DNA of 64,000 nt from Marsupella aquatica (lineage: Eukaryota; Marchantiophyta): the NCBI GenBank assembly GCA_973895155.1, contig OZ316893.1:7192001-7256000 (forward strand). Direction: 5' to 3'. The notes beneath the pieces were generated by a model. It saw only the letters and a program-made list of their open reading frames with translations. It did not search any database and was not told the DNA's origin. The position numbers and the translations under genes are program-made. The number at the start of each line of letters is the position of its first letter. The stretch's first letter is position 1. Shown here piece by piece: positions 35,145-47,700 of the stretch.

Positions 35145-35383
35145 ATATCTTTGCCGACACGACCTTTATTTTCAACGACATCTTGGCCGACATGACAACT
35201 TTTTTTTCAACGACCTCTTGGCCAACATGACCTTTTTTTTTCTCAACGACTTTTTTTTTCTCAACGACCTCTTGGCCGACACGTCATTTTTCTCTCCATG
35301 ACCTCTTGGCTTACACATCTTTTTTTTCTCAACGACATCTTGGCCGACACGACTTCTTTTGTGCAACGCACGGGTATTGAGCT
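35145..35383 (-). repeat. Right minisatellite arm (inverted)
   Basis: Reverse-complement copies of the left-arm units: cgacatcttggccgacacga and cgacctcttggccgacacg, separated by tttttttctcaa. It ends with the inverted head motif (35350-35383). Confidence 0.85.
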
Positions 35384-38340
35384 CGTTCAATAGAAAGACG
35401 AGAAATATAGAAGAGACTAAGTCAAAAGGAATGCACAAAACACACACAAGAAAATACTAAATACTTGCAAAGGAATATACAAGATACCTTTATTGAACTA
35501 GCCCATTGGCCATAGTACCAAGCCCCCTTAGACTAAGTCCCCCTATGTCCTAGATGACTTTGGAACAACTAATCCAAGTTACACGCACTAGCGAAATCCT
35601 GTTACTGAACATAGTATAAATGCCACATCTAACTTAACCAATACTACATGGGAAAATGAGACATTCATGTTAGCTAGACATTACTCTAACTGGGTATAGA
35701 TTATTGTGTACAGTAATTGCCTACAGACTAGTTATAGTTGATACTTCAATCTATTTAATCCAATAAAAATAAAAATATGCTTATTTGTTCACGATGAGCT
35801 GGATGAAGTAAGTGGGTACCTTGAGTTCCTACTTAGTAAGGTACCGCAAGGATCCCGCACGAGGTGAACCAGCCAGATGTACCATAGTATGGACATATTA
35901 TTAGCTTAACGTCAGGGTGATAGGGGCCGACCAAAAATGGCCTATATAATTAAGAACATATTGCCTAAAACTATTGTCAAACACTACATGAACTCCAGAT
36001 ATTAGTTGAGTCTATTGTGACCACATATCTTACTTGTCAAGAGTTCAGTTGACTTACCAGCTGAAGAGAGTTGCACTTAGTATAAATATGTATTCTAGTG
36101 AGACCTGGTTGATCTTGGACATAAAAAAGTGCAATAAAATTGCAATTTGCATAGGAGGTTTTAGGGGGTCGAGAAAGCCTCACTAAAACAAGGAATTGCA
36201 CGTGGATGGCCGTGTACGGGGTGCACTTGTGCAGATGTCACTCTACCCCATGCAAGCAGATTTTCTTTATGTGCCAATGTTAGCACTTTTGCTAGGATGA
36301 AAGGGGCTTGTGGCTATCCAATGAGTATTTTAAAAAGTTTTACTGGCCAACTTCAATAGTCAAGATCTTACTTTACATAGTTCTAGCGCAACTGTTTAGC
36401 GACAACAATAATAATAATAATAAAAATAAAAGTGGCATAAAAGTCAGGCAACAAGACCCAGACCTGAGTGTCATAACAATAACAATAATAATGTGCCATA
36501 AAAGTCAGGTAAGAAGGTTTTTCTACGCCTATGCTTCTCAACTAGCCCTGAGAGCAATCTGCCCAAAATACAAAAGAAAACCGGCTGAGGAAGAAGAGTT
36601 CTCTCTCGAATTTGACGGGCAAGATAATGTGAAGGCATCGAGGAACACGACAGCCCCCAAAATTAGATCGAGTCCAAGTTCACGGCACCACAACTACCGT
36701 ATTTCCAGTGTACTGTAGACAAGCAAGGCGGCATCTCCACTCGCCTTGATGTGCGAAGTACTCAACCCCTACCATTCAGCATTTTCTTGAGAGCGGACAG
36801 GATCGAAAGCTGGACAGGCCGGTGGTGTTCGCTCCATTAATCCCGGGAAAAACTGCTACCGTGGATTCACTCAAACTAGACAAACTTGTCAACTACTGAA
36901 GAAGAATTTGTCAAACTATGATTGATGGGAAATTTAGAATTCACTTGAACGAGTAGCTGTGAAACCATATTTGTGTGGCATTATTTTGTGAGGGCCGCTG
37001 ATTTCTTCAAGTTGAACGAGTTTTCTTTACTTTCACAAGAAATCAACAGCTGCAAGTCGGGCAGCCCATAACTTGGCAGCCCACACAATTTCTCGTTTCA
37101 ATATTAGGGGACGACTGGAAACAGTCATTGGTTCTACTGTACTGCCGTAGCTTGATTAATCAGGCTGATGCGATGGGATGGCTGGGATACAACGTATTGC
37201 AGAACTTCCATCCCACAATCCGGGTGGAGGATATTACTAAAATCTTCTAGGGGCTGCCCAGCTGCAGGGGTTTTTGGTAAAGAAGCTAAGACAGGAGACC
37301 AGTCTCGATCGTAATTGGGTCTTTTGCCTTTGGGATACTCTCTCCCGGTTTGGCGTTTTTGTTCTCTGGATGAGTGTTTGATGTAGTTGGATTAATCCGG
37401 CAAAAACTATCGACAGGCGTTTGTTGTTACTTCAGCGAGAGAGTGTTTTCAGGCCAGCTGGAAGCTCGGCAGCTCGCGACTGTTGGTGGCAGACATGACA
37501 GGAATAGCTCTTTTTGTATTTTTGGGGGAAATGAAAGGGATCTATTGTTTGAACGAGGACGCTGACAGAGTCCTGCTGGACAAAGGAAGCAACATGCACT
37601 CAGGATTCCTGGCAGAAGTCTGTGCACCCGGAAATTAAGCGATTGACGGCGGACAACACTCACTCCCGACTTGAAATTATTCCCAAAGACTTCTGTCAGG
37701 TCTAGGAGATGTATCAATCGGCGAAGTTCTCGAGAAGTCCTATCGATAAGTCTCGTGTTGTACCGGCTCCTCCTTTGAGTTATCAGGCAGACTACTTTGA
37801 TCGAGCGCAACTTCCTATTGTATAGTTTCTGGTCTGTTGATTATTTTAACTACGTCCTTGAGTTATCCATTCCTATGGGTGCGTCAGGTATACTTGGTCG
37901 GAGCTTAGTGCAAGTCAACGTAAGCTTTGTTCCACGCGCAGTAGAATCTAGCTAGGAGACCGATTGACGGCCTTGCGCGTGCATCCTTTCCTGCGTTCAG
38001 CGAGGACCTGCCGTTGAGGAAGGACCTCGTTCCGTGTTCGAGAGTGTCAGTAGCTAGGAAGTAAGGAATCTTAGGCAGTCCAATTTGCCGGAATTGGCAC
38101 CCTTAATGTTATATGCATAAGCGGAGACTTCCATGCAGAATTCAGGAGTACGAGCAGGCTTGTGACACTTTCCAAATACATTATCTTGCTTCTCACCAAA
38201 GCTGGTTCACTGCTAGCAGCTATTCATGTCAAAGGAGAGGTTCTCGAAGCTGACGCCAACTGAGGAGTATGCAGTTGAAATCTTTCTGGGAAGACATCCA
38301 TGGGAGTATATATATTAAGTCTCTGGTGGGTGGGCTAGAA
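35384..38340. other. Intergenic, microsatellite, nothing else recognised
   Basis: An (AAT)n tract with a partial duplication (ataaaagtcaggYaa at 36438 and 36498) lies at about 36403-36512. Frames around 36308-36718 and 37374-37810 overlap on opposite strands and match no family I know. Unidentified exons cannot be excluded in 36.5-38 kb, where composition is less AT-rich. Confidence 0.35.
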
Positions 38341-38530
38341 GGCATTTGGTGTTCAAAAAGTTCGATGGCTGCTCAGTATAACGTGGAAGCCGCCATTTGG
38401 AAGCGAGTCCTTCCCTCGCCTTTTTCCAGGCATTTTGGCATTTGGTGTTCGACAAGTTCGATGGCTGCTCAGTATAACGTGGAAGCCGCCATTTGGAAGT
38501 GAGTCCTTCCCTCGCCTTTTTCCAGGCATT
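38341..38530. repeat. Near-perfect 96-bp tandem duplication
   Basis: Copies 38341-38436 and 38437-38530 share ggcatttggtgttc, gttcgatggctgctcagt, ataacgtggaagccgcc and ccctcgcctttttccaggca with only a few substitutions. The period is a multiple of three, so open frames pass through both copies on each strand (for example NAWKKAREGL.SKWRLPRYT on minus), but neither looks like a known protein. Confidence 0.92.
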
Positions 38531-41500
38531 TAAGTTTTCTGTGTTTGTCACATCTCGACGGTATCCTGATCGGAAGGATGCAAAGGAAAAGCTTAAACGA
38601 TTCGATGTTTCCTCGGATATCTCGTCCCTTGCACGTACTGGACCTCCCGAGCCCTGAACCAGGACTGATGAGCGACACTCTTGGCTTCCCTGTTCAATTG
38701 ACTTTTCACTCCTTTGGTTTGTCCAACTTCATATTGATAGCTCGTGCGAAAGTTTATAGCACGGAGGCGATTCCGTAGAATACTTGGCATCCCTATATCG
38801 ACGTCATCGTAGGGCTTGCGGTTGTATCATGACTTCTCCGTGTGTTCTCGCAGAAAAACCCTCGGGGGATAAATTTGTCGATGTTGACCATTGATCAAAC
38901 GCCGATGGTTCCCAGTGACTGTAAGCCTTTCAGCCCAGAGCTCCACATGTGAATCTATTCGTATTTGAAATCTTCACATGTGAAAGCACTATCGACCGTC
39001 TGTAGTCTAGGAAGAGCGCTTCAAGACATTTTCCTCGAACTATTGTTCTTTCTCCTCATCTGGCGGACCACGGTTAGCGGATTCATTTGTTGTCGATAAA
39101 TTACCAACGAGAAGGATCAGTTTTGAGAACTCCAAGGTAACAACACTCAATTGAATAGTTGGAAGAAATGGTTGCGATCCTCTGCTACTTGTACATACAT
39201 ATGTTCAGCCTTGCCCCTGCTAACATCGCGTGGCCAAATCTTTTTCGATTCATTCGATCTGCGAAACTTTTTTGGACCCCTTCCTTGCTGTGCGTAGGAA
39301 GGATCTGCTCTGCTCACTCGGCATGCGCTCGTAAGGTCCAAGTACTCCGAATGTGGCCTTGTTTGCATCTCAATCAAGATTCACACTCAATCAAGACTCA
39401 CACACAGCTCGGCGTGACGACCTGAAGACAATTTTTGATCTGGTAAGGAATAGTAGGTAAGGAAGCTAACTCTTTCTCTTGGACCTTTGTCTCCTCACGT
39501 GAAGGGTCCTACTGTAAATTGTGGATCCATCGAGGACGTAAATGTCGTAATGGTGCTCCCGACCACCTAGATTGAATCACTCTGTTCCGATGTTGAAGAG
39601 CAAATTGTGAGTTATCCATGCACAGTAGAAGCATTTTTCCTGGCTGGCTTCGATCCAGCTCGCGCATATTTATGGCATATTTATTAAAAATTTCAGAATT
39701 ATCTACCTTTCTATCATGTGCAAGATTATTTTGGTTTCATCGAAGCACTTAATCCAAGGCCAACTCCCTGTAGAACAGCCTTCAACGTACCAACTGATGC
39801 CTCTTTAATCAGGTGCATTCCCGAGTGCATTCTACAAGCTGGTACGGTATTCGACTGATGACGATCGTTTACTCTCCAATGGAATTCACTCGGCATTTGA
39901 CGTGCTGAGAGGTTTCCTCTGCGGACTCTGTAATTAATTGTCATTATTTTGATCGTCGAGTACACAAGTATTGAGACAAATTTTGGTTTCCGTGAGATTT
40001 AAATCTTTATTGGAAATTGTTGCCAACCAGGAGCAATGATAGATGCTGTGTAGGATTGACAAGGCAATTTTATAGAGGTGTACATGAACTCTACGCGTGC
40101 CTCACCAGTCTCTGGCACAAACCATTAGGAAAAGCATTTCCTTTTGATTAAATCCATGCTAGGACTGGATTCGGCTAGTTTCCTCACTAGGTTCCACAAA
40201 TGGGGTCACCAGGCAACAGATAGAGCAACAGGATCGAATGATGTCGTCTTCCGTGTCTTCTACATTGTTGTCGACTTTCGCAATGGAAATTGATTGTTGA
40301 ACGCAATTGTTGACTTCAAAGTTTAAGCTCGAATTTGAAACAAAATCATGAAGGAAATGATTGACAGTGGAAAAGCAACAACCATGAAATAAAACAAGTG
40401 CAATGGTAAGGTACTGAGTTACCGAAGTGACTGGGAACAGCGCAGGGAAGTGATAGCGTTACATCAAAGATGTTCTAAGCATATCAATTGATATTCAGTG
40501 CTGATAATATACAATGGACTTACATATGAGGAGAACAGCTATAGCCCAGTTCCGTTGTCACATTCTAGGTCTCAATGACTTTGTAACTAACTGTACAAAT
40601 TTTTTTCCTAGAGTTTACAACTGCGCGTTGTAAAAGAATGGTGCGTCTATCATCGGAAGCTTTTGTACATGCTACCAACTCTACCTCTAGTGTACCTGAA
40701 CGATGATTCTACCACGCATATCCATAATGTAGAATGATTGAGCCCAAAATCCTTTGAAGGTCGTACAGTCGATAAACGCTCAGCGATAACTCAGTTATGA
40801 CGTTGCTTTAGTTACCGTTGAGTACGGGCCGCAGGGTCAATGCGATAGAAACGTGAGTAAAATGGCGTGAACAGCCTGCTTGAACCTGCACTCGAGGTCG
40901 ACGCGGTTCCTGGTATAGAATCCTCGGTAGAAACACCTGGAATGCCAACCCATGTGAAATAAGCAACGCAATACATGGATACATCAAAGCTCAATGCAGA
41001 AAACTTAGGAATTCCCTGAGAAGCAGATTTATGGACTCTGAAAATTTATGAACATCTGCAAATTTTCAAAGCTGAACCGTGCAAGATGGTTTTGGTCTGT
41101 GCATAAAGGTTTTTGTCTTAAACAGAGCTTGCACTGGAGCAGCCACAAACCCAGATCACGTCACACCAGACAAACAGCATCCGGAAAACAAGCACCAGGA
41201 AGACCAAAGTCATAATAATCGCAATTCCGCTACATGCATAATAATAACATGCTCATCATAATATTGAGCAATACAGCCACCGCCAGTAGTAATTAAAAGC
41301 ACAGATACACACATTCAAGATCTTGTTGTTATTAATCTACAGCATCGAAAAGCTGACACTAAAAAGATTATGTATCATGAAGACACTATCACATTACTTC
41401 ATATTGTGACATACCAGGCACGCAAAACTAAAACTAAGTGGAAAGTTCAATTTTTTTGAAACACTTGAAAACACCCGAAAACTTGTATCAGGAGTAAAGT

Positions 41501-41763
41501 TGTGTTGATACAATTGCTAAAACAAGTGACGTAGTCCTGCTTTTCTATTGTTACGATACAAAACTAAATGCACTTAAAATAGAGCACTACAATATTTGAA
41601 GACCTAACCAAGGCACGTAGCTGTTGTGGGAAGGAAGCAGATACAGAAAGAAACTTACAATCATACTCTGGTATCTACAGTCTCGGAGCTTAAGCTTGTG
41701 TGCACTATGTTACACGTGACAGCTCAGCTGCAAACTAAACCAGTTGCTACATCATTTCTATCA
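38531..41763. other. Intergenic, nothing recognised
   Basis: No supported gene in about 3.2 kb. The right end should include the 3' UTR of the minus-strand receptor kinase. Confidence 0.4.
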
Positions 41764-44700
41764 TCATCGGGGTGATACTGGGGAGCCCTTTTCATGAGAG
41801 TCTGTGAAATTAGTGGTGGATTCAGGTGTGCTTTTGGAGTTTTGAGACGAGCCTGTGTCAAAACCAGTGTAAGAGGCTGAGAAATCGCCCTTCTCCATCT
41901 CCGGTTTGTCCAGCTGCACGGAGAAATCGTCTTTCTGTATATCCAGGCTGAAGCTCATCTCGGAATTCCCTTGTGTGTTCACCGCGAGGCTCTCCAATTT
42001 TCTTGTTAATTCTTTCATTGTTGGGCGAGCGTTGGTGTCACTGTCCACGCAAGAGATTGCCACCGCTATTAAAGGGTCCATGACCTCGGACGGGTACGAG
42101 CCCATGTTCTGGTCAATCACCTTCCACATCTGTCCATCGTCGAACGAGGCTTTTACCTGCAAGTTATCGAAATATAGTGGTCAATACCTTTCTTCATCTC
42201 AACAGTAGTTGGACAGCGAGCGGATCGAAATGCAGCTCATTTCTAAAAGTATTCAGTCCTCATCTGACCAATGTGGCACGTTTTTGTACAGGCTGCATTA
42301 CTACATAATCAGTAGACATCCCTTAAAATCCATCTTGAATGATCTCAGTACGTCCTCGACACATGAGCGCTACACTGACTTCGAGACTGACTTCCGATTC
42401 TTCCGTATAGAGTAATCCATCTGCAGGGTTATCGAGATTAAGATGAGCGCTGAAATTGAAAGTTTAATGATCGCTTACCTCTCTAACAATATTCTTTCCG
42501 TAACTAATAGGCTGCATGCCAGTAATAATTTCCAGAAGCACAACTCCGAAACTATAAACGTCGCTCTTGTCGGTAAGCTTGCGCGTCAAGAAGTATTCTG
42601 GATCCAAATAACCCTGCATCGCATTTACGGAGCTCTCAGATATATCATTCAAAGTATGAGAGAAAGTTGACAGGGCTCTTCCCAAACATATCTCCAACAA
42701 ACATTAAAAACAAGGAATACAAGACGAAGTAACCAAAACGTGCTGGCACAATGACATGATAACCAAGCCTAGTCAAGATAAATCAAACTGCCATGCAGAT
42801 AAACCTGGATTCTAAGTAAGTCACCTGCTAAAATTACACTAAAATGACATCTCAGACATGGCAAAACCAAATCAGATTCTATCTGTTATGTCTTCTGAAT
42901 CTTGATAAGATCGCTAGGAATCAGGAACCGTAATTACGCTTCATGCAATCTACAGTAGGTACTCTTCGTCGTGTGGCAAGAAGATAGCCATGGCGTCCTG
43001 AGACAGATTGAGTTTCAAATGAGGAAAAAGGGCCATATCAAAAGTGGGCATGATTGCTTCTTGTAAGGGGGGCAGATGACGTACCGGTGTTCCCTTCACT
43101 ACAGTTGAAATATGAGATTGCGTCTCATCCCCAAGATCATCTTGAAAATCAGGTGCCAGTCTCGACAGCCCAAAGTCAGCCACCTTCGCCTGCTTTCTAA
43201 TATCCAACAAAATGTTATTGCTCTTGATATCTCGATGAAAAATGGGGGGATCGGCTTCAGTGTGCAGGTACAAGATCCCCTTAGCAGATCCCAGAGCAAT
43301 CTTGAGCCTTGAGGCGAAGTTAAGGCTGTCTTTGGCATCCGCATGCAAACGTTCATGCAATGTACCACCCTCCATGTACTCGTATACGAGCATCTGTTCC
43401 TCCTCGTCATTGCAGTAACCAACAAGGGCCACCAGATTGCGGTGATGACAACGAGACAAAAGTTCAATCTCATTGTAGAACTCCGTGTTGCGCTGTATGG
43501 CATCCAAATTTGCCCGTTTTATGGCTACCACTTGGCCCGATTCCAAAACACCACGATACACCGTTCCATAGCCCCCTCGTCCTACCTGCGGCCAGGCATA
43601 TCCCCCGGGGCAAATCATTAAAGAGAACAAGACGACAGAAATTAAGTGCAACTACTGAACTGAAATCGTGGTCTATCACAAAAGTAACTTTCTCCAGGTC
43701 GATCCTGCATTGGACAGTAGGCGTACCTCTTTGATTTCACTGAAGTTGTCCGTGGCCTGGGCCATTTCTTTGTATGAGAAGGCATACACTCCAGTGATCT
43801 TCAATAGGCTTTGCTGCGAGGCTCTCATTGATACTGCAATCATATCTTGTGTTAGAGCAGAATGATCGGTGTAAAGACTAAGTCAAAACCCTTACCGTGG
43901 TTGTCCACATAATGTTTTATGGAGAAGCTTTCCAGAATTCACTTGATTCAATCTGTGGATCGAGTGATTCTCGTCTACAAGCTCCGTTTTGACCGGGCAT
44001 AATTGAACAAAGTTTTGCAAATTAATTACAAACGTCTGTCAACTGAATCAATACTTTTTGCATTTTCGAAAAGACGCTTCAAATGTCTGTCAACGGACAG
44101 GAGTACTTAAATAAATTCTTTGGCGATAAAACTTGAACGAAAAATTGAAGGATTGTTCTTCCCTCGATACATGGTAGCTTAGCTTAGCATCAAAGTAAAA
44201 GCAAAACGTACACTTTTGTGCTCTCCTTCTTGCGCCTGGAGTCAATGGTTTGTCTTTCTTGCGCCGAATAAAGAGTGCCAGGAGTATCATAGCGAGGACC
44301 AACACTGCAATAGAGCCTATAACAATTCCTGCTATCGCTGCTTTGCCCAGCTTCTTCGCTCCTGTCGTTGGCATCAGAAGAGCATTTAGGCAAGTAGATT
44401 CTTTCCTTTTCGTATTCGTGTATTTACCAAACTGATTTTAAAAACTTACCCAATTTACTATAGGGACTCCGATGTTTTAGTCTGCAATGTAAAATGTTCG
44501 ATACGAAAAGCAAGTAGTTATAACGAATTGAAGTTTCCATTTGTCATTCTATTCTCTGTTCTTCAGGTACTACGTTACTAGATTTACGAGAAACAATTCA
44601 CCAGATCGACTAGCCTCGTCGATATTGGTAAGTTTCCAAAACATTGGCCATCGTTCAATAGGCACTGTCGCAAAGAAAACAGTGCATTTTTCTAGCAAAT

Positions 44701-47700
44701 TACACGAGACATACCTTTTCCAAGAAATACGAATCCAAGCAGTTCATACGGTCCAAACAGGGTACTGTTGCTGGCGTCCCAATTAGACAACAACCTTTCG
44801 ATTCTGTCGACTTCAGTGGAGTTGAATTGCGAATTTGCAGGTGGGTTGATGAGTACAATCATTAACAATCTAGGCCCAGGTTGCCACTCATAAGACTGAA
44901 CAGAAACTTGCTCTGGTTGTAACTTCAGCCCAGTCGCTAGGTACTGAGTAAATTTGAATTCAAGGGCAGTTGTGAAGGCAGTAAACGAGGGACTCTTAAG
45001 TCTGTACGTCACCGAAATTGGACCACCGCTTGGTAGGTAGTTAATGTTCCCATAGCTCTGGAATGCCGAACTCAGCACTGACTGGCACAAGGCATTTATC
45101 TGCGAAATGTACCGAGATCCAGTCGTACAAATATCCTTATTTCCAGACAACCTGCATAACGAGAGATAGAAATGAGCTCCTCACAATCAGCCACCAAGTG
45201 GAGCCAACCATATACCGACATGAGTAAATTCCCAAGTTCGTACGATATGTACATACCGCAAGTCAATCTGTTGGACTTGATTAGCAGCATCTGTGACCAT
45301 TCCCAGACTTACGTACTCAAAAGAGTTGTTTTGGAAATCCCTGCAGACAATCATTTGGCCTTTAGCATTACTTTTGTAAGAATGATCAATATCTCATGAT
45401 AAGTGAAAGCTGACAAAGGAGCAAGTAGGAGATAATTCAGGAAGAAACCTCATGCTAAAACTTCAGTTCTCAATACAGAGTCCTGGTTTCCAGAGTCCAA
45501 ACAACTGCATACGTGTAGGTACTCATAAGATCCTAGGTGCCTAAGTTATAGCGAGCGAAGCTCACTGACAAGACTCCTTGGCAATGTACTAATATGATAT
45601 ATCATAGACGCAGCTAGCTAGACTATCAAAAGCCTGCTTACAGAAGTAGGTAATCGTCGTTTGCAAAAACTCTGTCGAGTGTGAAATCCGGAATGCTTCC
45701 ATTGAGATTGTTATTGCTCAGCTGCCTGAAGGTTGCACAAGGACAAAATTGTCAGCCAAGGTAACCAACGGTACGAGACAAAGTACCCATGAACAAAGAT
45801 GAAATCAATGGCTATAAATTTCATGAATCTTTGCATTGGTACGATTGGCAAGCTTCAAACATCATCCAACATCAAACATCTTAGTGTTCGCATAGGAAAA
45901 AGTGGGAACGTTGGTACGTACAAGCTTTGTAATGCTGAAGCTGTCTGCAAAGAAGCGGGGATCCCATCCCCTAACTTATTGTGCGAGAGATCTCTGCCAA
46001 GACACATCGGAATGTTTAAAAAATACATAAATATGTGCCAAGGTCGTACCATGACTTTCCATAAACTGTCCAGGAAAACAATACGTGCAGGGCACACCCA
46101 TAAGACCTTCCCAAGAGAGTTCTTACATAGCCGTAATGTTTTTACTATTGATCTCTGGGATCTTTCCATTCAGGCCGTTGTGGCTCAAGTCCCTGCATAA
46201 CCAATAAAAAAAGTCCAACCCGTCAGGGAGAGCCGGTTTCAGAAAACTCTGCCTTCGACCACTTAAACCAACCTTCCAACAATCCAATTAGATGTCATAC
46301 CCTTCACTGCGGAGTGCACGACAGGCATTGACAAGTACACCGATTAACTGATCCTACTCATGTAGCAGGATTAAGCTGGAGATCGGATTCGCTTCACAAC
46401 TCACACAAAATAAAGATGCTCGAGGGTGCTGAGGTCCGGAACTTGGCCTTGGAGATTACAGTTTCTACAGCTTCTGCATTAACAAGCCATGTATACAACC
46501 GCAAGTAGCACTCATCAGTAACTCTTCGACTGGCATGAATACCTCGACTGCTGTAGCGTTGGAAGGCCTTCTACTGCTAGAAAACAGATACAGTCTTAGT
46601 TGAATTTCCCGACAACATCCCTAACATATCATTAAAATGACGTTCGAGTTCGTGAACCTAGGTTTATCCTTCCTGGGAAACCCCAACTTCATCCCAACCA
46701 TGATGATGGAAATGTTGTTCCTCAGGGGATCATTCAGAATTCAAAACAAGAGATTACTTCCCTAGACTGCTCATTGTCCAACACAGTTTTGGAGATTGAT
46801 CGATACTCACAGCTTAGTCAAAGATGACAACTGGCTGGTATAGTTGGAGGGAACGTTCCCGCCCAACTGATTATTGTCGAGCTGCCTGTAGCACATTATA
46901 ACAATACGGAGCGATCACAAACACGTATACATGAAGCGGTTCCTGAGACCTCTTTTTTTGCATCCTAATCGAATTTTCGTCCTCCAATCCTTGACATTAC
47001 TAGGAGAATATACAAACATTATTTCTTTCATTTCGGATCGGGAAATTGACTACCTAATTCAGAATCGTAAACTCTCCTGAGCAGTCACGAGATGAGTTAT
47101 TGGGTATGTATCTCGTATCAGCTGTTAGATTTTCCTCTTCTCTTAGACAACTCCATCCAGTACTTGGACTGACACAAGCATCAGCCAAAAACTACCTGGA
47201 GATAATTCAAACTTACAAAATGACCAAGGTGCTTGCGTTCGCAATTTCCGCTGGCATTTGTCCTGTCAGCTGATTGTTATCCAGCAGTCTGAGAAAGAAA
47301 GGGGTCGGGCCCAAGGGGAATTAGCTATACGAACAACCAAGACGCTACCTAGATCGATCTTTTATAGCTAGAATCATTCCATAATCATTGTCAAGAAGAA
47401 GCTGACCGCTTTCTTCCGGAGTAAAATGACAAAGCGTGTATGAAAGATTCACAAACGGCGCAACGCACATGTGGATCAATTGGGGGCATTGACCAAGCTC
47501 TTTGGGAATGGATCCATTGAGCGAATTGTTGTTGAGATGCCTGCAAATACATGCACAAATCAGCCCCGATCTCATGCACTTTGACAGAGCTGATAACATT
47601 TTGCTAGAAAAAATCCTATGCCTTTTGGACTGAGTCCGTAAAATGCATTTCGCAATTTTAAGTGAATCACAATGCTTAAGAATCACCATTTTTGTCAAGA

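Larger units (their letters stand above)
33625..35383. mobile_element. Foldback-like element with minisatellite inverted arms
   Basis: The left end reads agctcaatacccgtgcgttg then cacaaagatgtcg; the right end is its reverse complement (ttgtgcaacgcacgggta then ttgagct, ending 35383). Inward from the left end, degenerate units gatgtcgtgtcggccaagag-gttgttgagaacaaa run to about 34460. Inward from the right end the complement (cgacctcttggccgacacga, tttttctcaacgac) runs from 35383 back to about 35145. A second plus-oriented head sits at 34084-34117. The centre holds a G-rich block and unique AT-rich DNA. This organisation resembles Foldback-type elements. No transposase or target duplication is visible. 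Confidence 0.72.
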
